Shown here: positions 25,701 through 38,760 of the stretch, piece after piece
How positions within the stretch are numbered: position 1 is the stretch's first letter
Layout of the letters: the number at the start of each line of letters is the position of its first letter
Assembly: GCF_051401765.1 (NCBI RefSeq)
Contig: NW_027480450.1
Span: 3,968,001 to 4,032,000, forward strand
Direction: 5' to 3'
DNA length: 64,000 nucleotides
Source: Calliopsis andreniformis
Taxonomy: Eukaryota > Arthropoda > Insecta > Hymenoptera > Andrenidae
Notes under the pieces: generated by a model
Databases searched by the model: none
Told to the model about the DNA's origin: nothing
The model's input: only the letters and a program-made list of their open reading frames with translations
Program-made: the position numbers and the translations under genes

Positions 25701-26990
25701 AATACTCAATAGAATATCCTGAATTCTCAGGATTCAATACCCAAACCTCAATCCTCAACCCTCAGCCCTCATCCTCCATCCTCAATCCTCAACCCTCAAT
25801 CCTCAATCTTCAATCCTCTATACTCAATCCTCAGTCATGGATACTCAATCTTCAATACTCATTCCTCAATCCTCTATCCTCAATCCTCAATCCTCAGTCC
25901 TCAATCCTCAATACTCAACCGTCAATCCTCAATCCCCAATCCTCAACACTAAATCCTCAATCCTCAATCCTCAATCCTCAGTCATGAATAATCAATCTTC
26001 AACACTCAATACTCAATCCTCTATCCTCGATCCTCAGTCCTCAATCCTCAATCGTCAATCCTCAATCCTCAATCCTCAATATTCAATCCTCAATACTCAA
26101 TCCTCAATCTTCAATCCTCAATACTCAATCCTCAATCCTCAATCCTCAGACATCAAACATCAATACTCAACCCTCAGTCCTCGTCCTCAATCCACAACCC
26201 TCAATACTCAATCCTCAATCTTCAAACATCAATATTCCATCTTCAATCCTCAATCCTCAATCCTCAGTCCTCAATCCTCAGTCCTCAAACTTCAATCCTG
26301 AATCCTCAAACCTGAATCCTCAATCTTCAGACCCCAGTCCTCAGCAATCAGTTGTCAATCCTCAATCCTCAATAGAATATCCCCAATTCACAGATTTCAA
26401 TACTCAATACTCTATCTGCAATCTTCAAATCTCTATCCACAAACATCAATCCTCATCACTCAACCCTCAACACTCAGCCCTCAATGTTCAATCCTCAGTC
26501 CTCAATCCTCAATCCTCAGTACTCAGTCCCCAAACCCCAATCCTCAACCCTCAGACCTCATCCTCAATCCTCAATCCTCAATCCTCAATCCTCAACCTTC
26601 TATCCTCAATACTCAATCTTCAATCCTCAATCCTCAGTCCTCAATCCTCAATTCTGAATCCTCAATACTCAATCTTCAACCCTCAACCCTCAGTCCTCAA
26701 TACACTACCATCAATCCTCAATTCTCAATACTCAATAGAATATCCTGAATTCTCAGGATTCAATACTCAAACCTCAATCCTCAACCCTCAGCCCTCATCC
26801 TCCATCCTCAATCCTCAACCCCCAATCCTCAATCTTCAATCCTCAATACTCAATCCTCAGTCATCAATCCTCAATCTTCAACACTCAATCGTCAATCCTC
26901 AGTCCTCAATCCTCAATCCTCAATCCTCGTTCCTCAAACCTCAATCCTCAACCCTCAGTCCTCATCCTCAATTATCAATTCCCAATTCTC
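22760..26990 (+). repeat. About 4-kb higher-order repeat, copy 2
   Basis: This is the direct tandem neighbour of copy 1, with the same order of modules: D 22945, C 23282, A 23560, 24136, 24478 and 24780, B 24969, A 25361, B 25709, A 26373, B 26736. It carries 126 bases (18 heptamers) near 25513-25638 that are absent from copy 1, so later parts align at offset 4,095 instead of 3,969. At 26855 it enters the start of the next unit, then leaves the shared sequence near 26990, before the D module. Confidence 0.85.
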
Positions 26991-27753
26991 AATCCTCAAT
27001 CCTCAATCCTCAATCCTCAATCCTCAATTCTCAATCCTCAATCCTCAATCCCCAGACCTCAATCATCAATACTCAACCCTCAGTCCTCGTCCTCAATCCG
27101 CAACGCTCAATCCTCAATCCTCAATATTCAATCATCAATATTCAATCTCCAATCCTCAATCCTCATTCCTCAGTCCTCAATCCTCAGTCCTCAAACCTCA
27201 ATCCTGAATCCTCAATCCTGAATCCTCAATCTTCAGCCCTGAGTCCTCAACAGTCAGTTGTCAATGCTCAATCCTCAATAGAATATCCTCAATTCACAGT
27301 TTTCAATACTCAATACTCAATCTACAATCTTCAAATCTCAATCCACCAACATCAATTCACATTACTCAACCCTCAGCTCTCAGTCCCCAATCCTCAACCT
27401 TCAATCCTCAATCCTCAAACCTCAATCCTAAACACTCAGCCCTCATACTCAATCCTCAATCCTCAATCCTCAATCCTCAATCCTCAGTCTTCAATCCTCA
27501 GTCCCCAATCCTCAATCTTCAGTCCTCAATCCTCAATTCTCAATCCTCAATCCTCAATCCTAAATCATCAATCCACAATCTTCAATACTCAATAGAATAT
27601 CCTGAGTTCTGAGGATTCAATGCTCAAACCTCAATCCTCAACCCTCAGCCCTCATTCTCAATCCTCAATCCTCAATCCTCAATCCCCAATATTCAATCCT
27701 CAATACTCAATATTCAATCCTCAATCCTCAATCCTCAATCCTCAATCCTCAAT
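26991..27753 (+). repeat. Spacer between 4-kb repeat copies 2 and 3
   Basis: This is heptamer array that does not continue the 4-kb unit. It contains a cassette with CCTCGTCC near 27090, module A near 27279, a cassette near 27435 with TCATAC as the 6-base unit, and a B module near 27592 whose inverted repeat is disrupted (TCTGAGG instead of TCTCAGG). It probably replaced or separated part of the higher-order repeat by recombination. Confidence 0.55.
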
Positions 27754-29580
27754 CCTCAGTCATCAATCCTCAATCTTCAACACTCAATCGTCAATCCTCA
27801 GTCCTCAATCCTCAATCCTCAAACCTCGTTCCTCAAACCTCAATCCTCAACCCTCAGTCCTCATCCTCAATTATCAATTCCCAATTCTCAATCCTCAATC
27901 CTCAATCCTCAATCTTGAATCCTCAATAATCAATCTCCAATCCTAGATCCTCAATCCCCAATCCTCAATCCTTAATCCTCAATCTTCAATCCTCAATCCC
28001 CAGTCCTCAATCTTCAATCCTCAATGCTCAATCCTCAATCCTCAAGTCTCAGTCCTAAATCCTCAATCCTCAATCCTCAAACCTCAAACCTCAACCGTCA
28101 GTCCTCGTCCTCAATCCTCAACAATCAATACTCAATCCTCGATCATCAACTATCAATACTCAATCTTCAATCCTCAATCCTCAATCCTCAATCCTCAATC
28201 CTCAATATTCAACACACAACCCTCAACCATCAATCCTCAAAACTCAACCATCATTCCTCAATTCTAAATACTCAATAGAATATCCTGAACTCTCATGGAT
28301 CTATACTCAATCCACAATATTCAATAATCAAACCTCAATCCTCAAAGATCAATTCACAACACTCAATCCTCAATACTCAGTCGTCTATCTTCAATCCTCC
28401 ATTCTCAACCCTCAATCCTCAAGCGTCAATCCTCAATCCTCAATCCTCAACGCTCTATCCTCAGTCCTCGAACCCCAATCCCGAATCCTCAATCCTGAAT
28501 CCTCAATCTTCAGACCTCAGTCTTCAAAAATCAATTGTCAATCCTCAATCCTCAATAGAATATCCTTAATTCACAGTTTTCAATACTCAATCCCCATTCT
28601 TCAATCTTCAAATCTCAATCCTCAAACGTCAATTCTCATCACTCAACCCTCAACACTCAGTCCTCAATCTTCAATCCTCAATCCTCAATCCCCAATCTTC
28701 AATACTCAATACTCAATTTTCAATCCTCAATCCTCAATTCTCAATCCTCAATACTCAATCCTCAATCGTCAATCCTCAATCCCCAATCCTCAATCTTCAA
28801 TCCTCAATCCTCAATCCTCAATCCTCAGTCCTCAAACTTAAATCCTCAATACTCAATGTTCAATCCTCTATCCTCAATCCTCAATCCTCAATCCTCAATC
28901 CTCAATCCTCAATACTCAACCTTCAATCCTCGATACTCAATCCTCAATCCTCAATCCTCAATCCTCAATCCTCAATACTCATTCTTCGATCCTCAATACC
29001 CAATCCTCAATCCTCAATCCTCAGTCCTCAATCCTCAGTCCTCAAACCTCAATCCTGAATCCTCAATCCTGAATCCTCAATCTTCAGCCCTGTGTCCTCA
29101 ACAGTCAGTTGTAATTCCTCAATCCTCAATAGAATATCCTCAATTCACAGTTTTCAATACTCAATACTCAAACTGCAATCTCCAAATCTCTATCCACAAA
29201 CATCAATTCTCGACACTAAACCCTCAACACTCTGTCCCCAATCCTCAATCTTCAATCCTCAATCCTCAATCCTCAATCCTCAACCCTCAGCCCTCATCCT
29301 CAATCCTCAACCCTCAATCCTCAATCCTCAATCTTCAATCTACAATCCTCAATACTCAATTATCAATCGTCAATCCTCAGTCCTCAAACCTCAATTCTGA
29401 ATCCTCAATCCTGAATCCTCAATCTTCAGCACTCAGTCCTCAACAATCAGTTGTCAATCCTCAATCCTCAATAGAATATCTTCAATTCACAGTTTTGAAT
29501 ACTCAATACTCAATCTGCAATCTTCAAATCTCTATCCACAAACATCAATTCTCATCACTCAAACCTCAACACTCAGTCCT
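27754..29580 (+). repeat. About 4-kb higher-order repeat, truncated copy 3
   Basis: It begins with the same heptamers as copies 1 and 2 and aligns to copy 2 at offset 4,994: D near 27940, C near 28276, A near 28555, 29130 and 29472. It leaves the shared sequence near 29580. There copies 1 and 2 continue with repeated CAGTCCT units, while this copy continues with CAATGTTCAATCC, the usual module A continuation. It has a few private substitutions, for example in the C module flank near 28243-28270. About 1.8 kb of the unit is present. Confidence 0.8.
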
Positions 29581-30839
29581 CAATGTTCAATCCTCAATCC
29601 TCAATTCTCAATCTTCAATCCTTAATATTGAATCTTCAATCCACAGTCCCCAATCCTCAATCCTCAATCCTCAATCCTCAATCTTCAATCCTCAGTCCCA
29701 AATCCTCAATCTCCGATCCTCAATCCCCAATCCTCAATCCTCAATCCTCAATCCTCAATCTACAATCCTCAACACTCAATTTGCAATCCTCAATCCTCAA
29801 TCCTCAATCCTCAATCCTCAATCCTCAATCATCAATCCTAAACCTTCAATACACAACACTCAATCCTCAATCCTCAATCCTCAATCCTCAATCCTCAGTC
29901 ATGGATACTCAATCTTCTATACTCAATCCTCAATCCTCAATTCTCAATCCTCAATCCTCAATCCTCATTCCTCATTCGTCATTCCTCATTCCTCAAACCT
30001 CAATCCTCAACCCTCAGTCCTCATCCTCAATTCTCAATTCTCAATCCTCAATCCTCAATCCTCCATCTTCAATCCTCAATAGTCAATCTCCAATCCTAGA
30101 TACTCAATCCCCAATCCTCAATCCTTAACCCTCTATCTTCAATCCTCAATCCCCAGTCCTCAATCTACAATCCTCAATGCTCAATCCTCAATCCTCAATC
30201 CTCACTCCTCAATCCTCAATCCTCAATCCTCAAACCTCAATACTCAACCGCCAGTCCTCGTCCTCAATCATGAGCCCTCAATCCTCAATCCTCAATCCTC
30301 AACCCTCAATCCTCATTCCTCAAACCTCAATCCTCAACCCTCAGACCTCATCCTCAATTCTCAATTCTCAATTCACAATCCTCAATACTCAATCTTCAAT
30401 CCTCAATACTCAATCTGCAATCCTCAATCCTCAATCCTCAATCCTAATTCTTCAATCCTGAATACCCAATCCTCAGCCTTCAGTCCTCAACCCTCAATCC
30501 TCAATTCTCAATCCTCTATCCTCAGTGTTCAGTCCTCAATACCCAATCCTCAATCTTCAATCCTCAATCCTCAATCCTCAATCCTCAATCCTCAATCCTC
30601 AGTCCTCAAAACTGAATCCTGAATCCTCAGCCCTGAATCTTCAATCTGCAGCCCTGAGTACTCAACAATCAGTTGTCAATACTCAATCCTCAATAGAATA
30701 TCCTGAATTCGCAGGATTCAATACTCAAACCTCAATCCTCAGTCCTCAGTCCTCAGTCCTCAATCCTCAACCCTCAATACCCAATCCTCAAGCTTCAAAC
30801 ATCAATATTCAATCTTCAATCCTCAATCCTCAATCCTCA

Positions 30840-31880
30840 GACCTCAATCCTCAGTCCTCAAACCTCAATCCTGAATCCTCAAACCTGAATCCTCAATCTT
30901 CAGACCCCAGTCCTCAACAATCAGTTGTCAATCCTCAATCCTCAATAGAATATCCCCAATTCACAGATTTCAATACTCAATACTCTGTCTGCTATCTTCA
31001 AATTTCTATCCACAAACATCAATCCTCATCACTCAACCCTCAACACTCAGCCCTCAATGTTCAATCCTCAGTCCTCAATCCTCAATCCTCAATCCTCAAT
31101 ACTCAACCATCTATCCTCAATTCTTCAATACTCAATAGAATATCCTGAATTCTCAGGATTCAATACTCAAACCTCAATCCTCAACCCTCAGCCCACATCC
31201 TCCATCCTCAATCTTCAATCCTCAATACTCAATCCTCAGTCATGAATACTCAATCTTCAATACTCAATCCTCAATCCTCTATCCTCAATCCTCAATCCTC
31301 AGTCCTCAATCCTCAATCCTCAACCGTGAATCCTCAATCCCCAACCCTCAATCTTCAATCCTCAATCCTCAATTCCCAATCCTCAATCCTTAATCCCCAA
31401 TCCTCAATCCTCAATCTTCAATCCTCTATACACAATCTTCAATCCTCAGTCCTCAATCCTCAATCCTCAATTCTCAATCCTCAATCCTCAATCCTCAGAC
31501 CTCAAACATCAATACTCAACCCTCAGTCCTCGTCCTCAATCCAAAACCCTCAATACTCAATCCTCAATCTTCAAACATAAATATTCAACCTTCAGTCCTC
31601 AATCCTCAATCCTCAGTCCTCAATCCTCAGTCCTCAAACCTCAATCCTGAATCCTGAAACCCGAATCCTCAATCTTCAGACCCCAGTCCTCAACAATCAG
31701 TTGTCAATCCTCAATCCTCAATAGAATATCCTCAATTCACACCTTTCACTACTCAATACTCCATCTGCAATCTTCAAATCTCTATCCACAAACATCAATT
31801 CTCATCACTCAACCCTCAACACTCAGCCCTCAATGTTCAATCCTCAGACCTCAATCCTCAATCCTCAATACTCAACCATC
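30840..31880 (+). repeat. 1.0-kb duplicate, copy 1 of 3
   Basis: It aligns to about 34515-35550 at offset 3,670 and to about 36625-37660 at offset 5,781. It covers an A module with CCCCAATTCACAGATTTC, a B module preceded by the 8-base unit TCAATTCT, the ATG in CAGTCATGAATACTC, and a second A module preceded by CTGAAACCCGAATCC. Confidence 0.8.
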
Positions 31881-32655
31881 AATCCTCAATCCTTCAATAC
31901 TCAGTAGAATATCCTGAATTCTCAGGATTCAATACTCAACCCTCAATCCTCAGCCCTCAGCCCTCATTCTCCATCCTCAATCCTCAATCCTCGATACTCA
32001 ATCTTCAATCCTCAATACTCAATCCTCAGTCATGAATACTCGATCTTCAATACTCAATCCTCAGTCATGAATACTCTATCTTCAATACTGAATCCTCAGT
32101 CCTCTATCCTCAATCCTCAATCCTCAGTCCTCAATCCTCAATCGTCAATCCTCAATCCCCAATCCTCAATCTTCAATCCTCAATCCTCAATCCTCAATCC
32201 TCAATCCTCAATCTTCAATCCTCAATCCTCAATATTGAATCCTCAACACTCAACCTTCAATCCTCAATCCTCAGTCCTCAAACCTCAATTCTGAATCCTC
32301 AATCCTGAATCCTCAATCTTCAGCCCTCAGTCCTCAAGAATCAGTTGTCAATCCTCAATCCACAATAGAATATCCTCAATTCACAGCTTACAATACTCAA
32401 TGCTCCATCTGCAATCTTCAAATCTCTATCCACAAACATCAATTCTCATCACTCAACCCTCAACACTCAGTCCTCAATTTTCAATCCTCAATCCTCAATT
32501 CTCAATCTTCAATCCTCAATACTGAATCTTCAATCCTCAATCCTCAATCCTTAATTCTCAATCCTCAATCCTCAATCCTCAATCATCAATCCTCAGTCCC
32601 CAAACCTCAATCCTCAACCCTCAGACCTCATCCTCAATCCTCAATCCTCAATCCT
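31680..32655 (+). repeat. 1.37-kb-spaced duplicate, copy 1
   Basis: It aligns to 33050-34025 at a constant offset of 1,370. Shared rare features are CACACCTTTCACTACTC in A, CAGTAGAATATCC in B, CAGCTTACAATACTC in the next A, and the ATG in CAGTCATGAATACTCTATC. The constant offset indicates almost no indels. Confidence 0.85.
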
Positions 32656-33049
32656 CAATCCTCAATCCTCAGTCATGAATACTCAATCTTCAACACTCAA
32701 TACTCAATCCTCTATCCTCGATCCTCAGTCCTCAATCCTCAATCGTCAATCCTCAATCCTCAATCCTCAATATTCAATCCTCAATACTCAACCCTCAATC
32801 TTCAATCCTCAATACTCAATCTTCAATCCTCAGTCCTCAATCCTCAATCCTCAATTCTCAATCCTCAATCCTCAATCCTCAGACCTCAAACATCAATACT
32901 CAACCCTCAGTCCTCGTACTCAATCCACAACCCTCAATACTCAATCCTCAATCTTCAAACATAAATATACAATCTTCAATCCTCAATCCTCAATCCTCAG
33001 TCCTCAATCCTCAGTCCTCAAACCTCAAACCTGAATCCTCAATCTTCAG

Positions 33050-34025
33050 ACCCCAGTCCTCAACAATCAGTTGTCAATCCTCAATCCTCAATAGAATATC
33101 CTCAATTCACACCTTTCACTACTCAATACTCCATCTGCAATCTTCAAATCTCTATCCACAAACATCAATTCTCATCACTCAACCCTCAACACTCAGCCCT
33201 CAATGTTCAATCCTCAGACCTCAATCCTCAATCCTCAATACTCAACCATCAATCCTCAATCCTTCAATACTCAGTAGAATATCCTGAATTCTCAGGATTC
33301 AATACTCAACCCTCAATCCTCAGCCCTCAGCCCTCATTCTCCATCCTCAATCCTCAATCCTCGATCCTCAATCTTCAATCCTCAATACTCAATCCTCAGT
33401 CATGAATACTCGATCTTCAATACTCAATCCTCAGTCATGAATACTCTATCTTCAATACTCAATCCTCAGTCCTCTATCCTCAATTCTCAATCCTCAGTCC
33501 TCAATCCTCAATCGTCAATCCTCAATCCCCAATCCTCAATCTTCAATCCTCAATCCTCAATCCTCAATCCTCAATCCTCAATCTTCAATCCTCAATCCTC
33601 AATATTGAATCCTCAACACTCAACCTTCAATCCTCAATCCTCAGTCCTCAAACCTCAATTCTGAATCCTCAATCCTGAATCCTCAATCTTCAGCCCTCAG
33701 TCCTCAAGAATCAGTTGTCAATCCTCAATCCACAATAGAATATCCTCAATTCACAGCTTACAATACTCAATGCTCCATCTGCAATCTTCAAATCTCTATC
33801 CACAAACATCAATTCTCATCACTCAACCCTCAACACTCAGTCCTCAATTTTCAATCCTCAATCCTCAATTCTCAATCTTCAATCCTCAATACTGAATCTT
33901 CAATCCTCAATCCTGAATCCTTAATTCTCAATCCTCAATCCTCAATCCTCAATCATCAATCCTCAGTCCCCAAACCTCAATCCTCAACCCTCAGACCTCA
34001 TCCTCAATCCTCAATCCTCAATCCT
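33050..34025 (+). repeat. 1.37-kb-spaced duplicate, copy 2
   Basis: Second copy at offset 1,370. Differences seen are single bases, for example CGATCCTCAATC near 33362 versus CGATACTCAATC in copy 1, and CTGAATCCTTAATTC near 33913 versus CTCAATCCTTAATTC. Confidence 0.85.
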
Positions 34026-34514
34026 CAATCCTCAATCTTCTATCCTCAATACTCAATCTTCAATCCTCAATCCTCAGTCCTCAATCCTCAATTCTGAATC
34101 CTCAATACTCAATCTTCAACCCTCAACCCTCAGTCCTCAATACACTACCATCAATCCTCAATTCTCAATACTCAATAGAATATCCTGAATTCTCAGGATT
34201 CCATACTCAAACCTCAATCCTCAACCCTCAGCCCTCATCCTCCATCCTCAATCCTCAACCCTCAATCCTCAATCTTCAATCCTCAATACTCAATCCTCAG
34301 TCATGAATACTCAATCTTCAATACTCATTCCTCAATCCTCTATCCTCAATCCTCAATCCTCAGTCCTCAATCCTCAATACTCAACCGTCAATCCTCAATC
34401 CCCAATCCTCAACACTCAATCCTCAATCCTCAATCCTCAATCCTCAATCCTCAGTCATGAATACTCAATCTTCAGCACTCAATACTCAATCCTCTATCCT
34501 CAATCCTCAGTCCT

Positions 34515-35550
34515 CAATCCTCAGTCCTCAAACCTCAATCCTGAATCCTCAAACCTGAATCCTCAATCTTCAGACCCCAGTCCTCAACAATCTGTTGTCA
34601 ATCCTCAATCCTCAATAGAATATACCCAATTCACAGATTTCAATACTCAATACTCTATCTGCTATCTTCAAATTTCTATCCACAAACATCAATCCTCATC
34701 ACTCAACCCTCAACACTCAGCCCTCAATGTTCAATCCTTAGTCCTCAATCCTCAATCCTCAATCCTCAATACTCAACAATCAATCCTCAATTCTTCAATA
34801 CTCAATAGAATATCCTGAAATCTCAGGATTCAATACTCAAACCTCAATCCTCAACCCTCAGCCCTCAACCTCCATCCTCAATCTTCAATCCTCAATACTC
34901 AATCCTCAGTCATGAATACTCAATCTTCAATACTCAATCCTCCATCCTCTATCCTCAATCCTCAATCCTCAGTCCTCAATCCTCAATCCTCAACCGTCAA
35001 TCCTCAATCCCCAACCCTCAATCTTCAATCCTCAATCCTCAATTCCCAATCCTCAATCCTTAATCCCCAATCCTCAATCCTCAATCTTCAATCCTCTATA
35101 CACAATCTTCAATCCTCAGTCCTCAATCCTCAATCCTCAATTCTCAATCCTCAATCCTCAATCCTCAGACCTCAAACATCAATACTCAACCCTCAGTCCT
35201 CGTCCTCAATCCAAAACCCTCAATACTCAATCCTCAATCTTCAAACATAAATATTCAACCTTCAGTCCTCAATCCTCAATCCTCAGTCCTCAATCCTCAG
35301 TCCTCAAACCTCAATCCTGAATCCTGAAACCCGAATCCTCAATCTTCAGACCCCAGTCCTCAACAATCAGTTGTCAATCCTCAATCCTCAATAGAATATC
35401 CTCAATTCACACTTTTCACTACTCAATACTCTATCTGCAATCTTCAAATCTCTATCCACAAACATCAATTCTCATCACTCAACCCTCAACACTCAGCCCT
35501 CAATGTTCAATCCTCAGACCTCAATCCTCAATCCTCAATACTCAACCATC
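34515..35550 (+). repeat. 1.0-kb duplicate, copy 2 of 3
   Basis: Second copy, offset 3,670. Private changes include TATACCCAATTC in the A anchor near 34621, CCTGAAATCTCAGG in B near 34815, which removes the GAATTC, and CAATCCTCCATCC near 34936. Confidence 0.8.
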
Positions 35551-36624
35551 AATCCTCAATCCTTCAATACTCAGTAGAATATCCTGAATTCTCAGGATTC
35601 AATACTCAACCCTCAATCCTCAGCCCTCAGCCCTCATTCTCCATCCTCAATCCTCAATCCTCGATCCTCAATCTTCAATCCTCAATACTCAATCCTCAGT
35701 CATGAATACTCTATCTTCAATACTCAATCCTCAGTCCTCTATCCTCAATCCTCAATCATCAGTCCTCAATCCTCAATCCTCAACCGTCAGTCCTCAATCC
35801 CCAATCCTCAATCCTCAATCCTCAATCCTCAATCCTCAATCCTCAATCCTCAGTCATGAATACTCAATCTTCAATCCTCAACACTCAACATTCAATCCTC
35901 AATCCTCAGTCCTCAAACCTCAATTCTGAATCCTCAATCCCGAATCCTCAATCTTCAGCCCTCAGTCCTCAAGAATCAGTTGCCAATCCTCAATCCACAA
36001 TAGAATATCCTCAATTCACAGCTCTCAATACTCAATACTCCATCTGCAATCTTCAAATCTCTATCCACAAACATCAATTCTCATCACTCAACCCTCAACA
36101 CTCAGTCCTCAATGTTCAATCCTCAATCCTCAATTCTCAATCTTCAATCCTCAGTCCTCAATCCTCAATCCTCAATCCTCGTTCCTCAAACCTCAATCCT
36201 CAACCCTCAGTCCTCATCCACAATTATCAATTCCCAATTCTCAATCCTCAATCCTCAATCCTCAATCATCAATCCTCAATCCTCAATTCTCAATCCTCAA
36301 TACTCAATCTTCAATCCTCAGTCCCCAAACCATAATCTTCAATCCTCAATCCTCAATCCTCAATCCTCAATCCTCAATCCTCAATCTTCAATCCTCAATA
36401 CTCAATCTTCACTCCTCAATTCCCAATCCTCAATCCCTAATCCCCAATCCTCAGTCCTCAATCCTCAATCCTCAATTCTCAATCCTCAATCCTCAATCCT
36501 CAGACCTCAAACATCAATACTCAACCCTCAGTCCTCGTCCTGAATCCACAACCCTCAATACTCAATCCTCAATCTTCAAACATCAATATACAATCTTCAA
36601 TCCTCAATCCTCAATCCTCAGTCC

Positions 36625-37660
36625 TCAATCCTCAGTCCTCAAACCTCAATCCTGAATCCTCAAACCTGAATCCTCAATCTTCAGACCCCAGTCCTCAACA
36701 ATCAGTTGTCAATCCTCAATCCTCAATAGAATATCCCCAATTCACAGATTTCAATACTCAATACTCTGTCTGCTATCTTCAAATTTCTATCCACAAACAT
36801 CAATCCTTATCACTCAACCCTCAACACTCAGCCCTCAATGTTCAATCCTCAGTCCTCAATCCTCAATCCTCAATCCACAATACTCAACCATCTATCCTCA
36901 ATTCTTCAATACTCAATAGAATATCCTGAATTCTCAGGATTCAATACTCAAACCTCAATCCTCAACCCTCAGCCCTCATCCTCCATCCTCAATCTTCAAT
37001 CCTCAATACTCAATCCTCAGTCATGAATACTCAATCTTCAATACTCAATCCTCAATCCTCTATCCTCAATCCTCAATCCTCAGTCCTCAATCCTCAATCC
37101 TCAACCGTGAATCCTCAATCCCCAACCCTCAATCTTCAATCCTCAATCCTCAATTCCCAATCCTCAATCCTTAATCCCCAATCCTCAATCCTCAATCTTC
37201 AATCCTCTATACACAATCTTCAATCCTCAGTCCTCAATCCTCAATCCTCAATTCTCAATCCTCAATCCTCAATCCTCAGACCTCAAACATCAATACTCAA
37301 CCCTCAGTCCTCGTCCTCAATCCAAAACCCTCAATACTCAATCCTCAATCTTCAAACATAAATATTCAACCTTCAGTCCTCAATCCTCAATCCTCAGTCC
37401 TCAATCCTCAGTCCTCAAACCTCAATCCTGAATCCTGAAACCCGAATCCTCAATCTTCAGACCCCAGTCCTCAACAATCAGTTGTCAATCCTCAATCCTC
37501 AATAGAATATCCTCTATTCACACCTTTCACTACTCAATACTCCATCTGCAATCTTCAAATCTCTATCCACAAACATCAATTCTCATCACTCAACCCTCAA
37601 CACTCAGCCATCAATGTTCAATCCTCAGACCTCAATCCTCAATCCTCAATACTCAATCCT
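36625..37660 (+). repeat. 1.0-kb duplicate, copy 3 of 3
   Basis: Third copy, 2,111 bases after copy 2. It shares CTGTCTGCTATC near 36767 with copy 1 rather than copy 2, and ACCGTGAATCC near 37104 also with copy 1, so copies 1 and 3 look closer to each other. Confidence 0.75.
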
Positions 37661-38760
37661 CAATCCTCAATCTTCAATCCTCAATACTCAACCTTCACTC
37701 CTCAATTCCCAATACTCAATCTTTAATCCCCAATCCTCAATCCTCAACCTTCAATCCTCAGTACTCAATCTTCAATCCTCAGACCTCAATCATCAATCCT
37801 CAATTCTCAATCCTCAATCCTCAATCCTCAGACCTCAAACTTCAATACTCAACCCTCAGTCCTCGTCCTCAATCCACAACCCTCAATCCTCTATCCTCAA
37901 TCTTCAGTCATCAATATTCAACCTTCAATACTCAATCCTCAATCCTCAATCCTCAGTCCTCAATCCTCAATGTTCAATCCTCAATACCCAAACCTCAATC
38001 TTCAATCCTCAATCCTCAATCCTCAATCCTCAGTCCTCAAACCTCAATCCTGAATCCTCAATCCTGCATCCTCAATCTTCAGCCCTCAGTCCTCAACAAG
38101 CAGTTGTCAATCCTCAGTCCTCAATAGAATATTCTCAATTCACAGTTTTCTATACTCAATACTCAATCTGCAATCTTCAAATCTGTATCCACAAACATCA
38201 ATTCTCATTACTCAGCCCTCAACACTCAGTCCTCAATGTTCAATACTCAATCCTCAAATCTCGATCTTCAATCCTCAATACTGAATCTTCAATCCTCAAT
38301 CCTCAATCCTCAATTCTCAATCCTCAATCCTGAATCTTCAATCCTCTGTCCCAAATACTCAATCCTCAATCCTCAATCCTCAATCCTCAATGCTCAATCC
38401 CCAATCCTCAATCTTCAATCCTCAATACTCAATCTTCAATACTGAATTCTCAATCCTCAATCCTCAATCCTCAATCCTCAATCCTCAATCATCAACCCTC
38501 AATCTTCAATACTCAATCCTCAATCCTCAATTCTCAATCCTCAATTCTCAACCATGAATACTCAATCCTCAATACACTATAGAATATCCTGAATTCGCAG
38601 GATTCAATACTCAAACCTTAATCCTCAACCATCAGCCCTCATCCTCCATCCTCGATCCTCAGCCCTCATCCTCAATCCTCAATACTCAATCCTCAATCCT
38701 CAATCCTCAATCGTCAACCTTCAATCCTGAATATTCAGTCTTCAATCCTCAATCCTCAAT
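37640..38760 (+). repeat. 1.1-kb block shared with 60040-61160
   Basis: It aligns at a constant offset of 22,400 bases (37681 with 60081, 38341 with 60741). Shared rare variants are CAACAAGCAGTTG, AATATTCTCAATTC, CTGTATCCACAAAC and CCTCTGTCCCAAATAC. It ends near a CCTGAATATTCAGTC stretch. Confidence 0.85.

Noticed and set aside
18784..26990. 3,969-base offset equal to seven times the 567-base duplication
   Set aside because: The arithmetic is exact, but I see no 567-base periodicity within the 4-kb unit. Both lengths are simply multiples of seven, so this is taken as coincidence.
28856..30082. 408-codon open reading frame
   Set aside because: It runs through parts of truncated HOR copy 3 and unrelated modules of domain 4, with another open frame overlapping it. 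This is the same repeat translation, not a gene.
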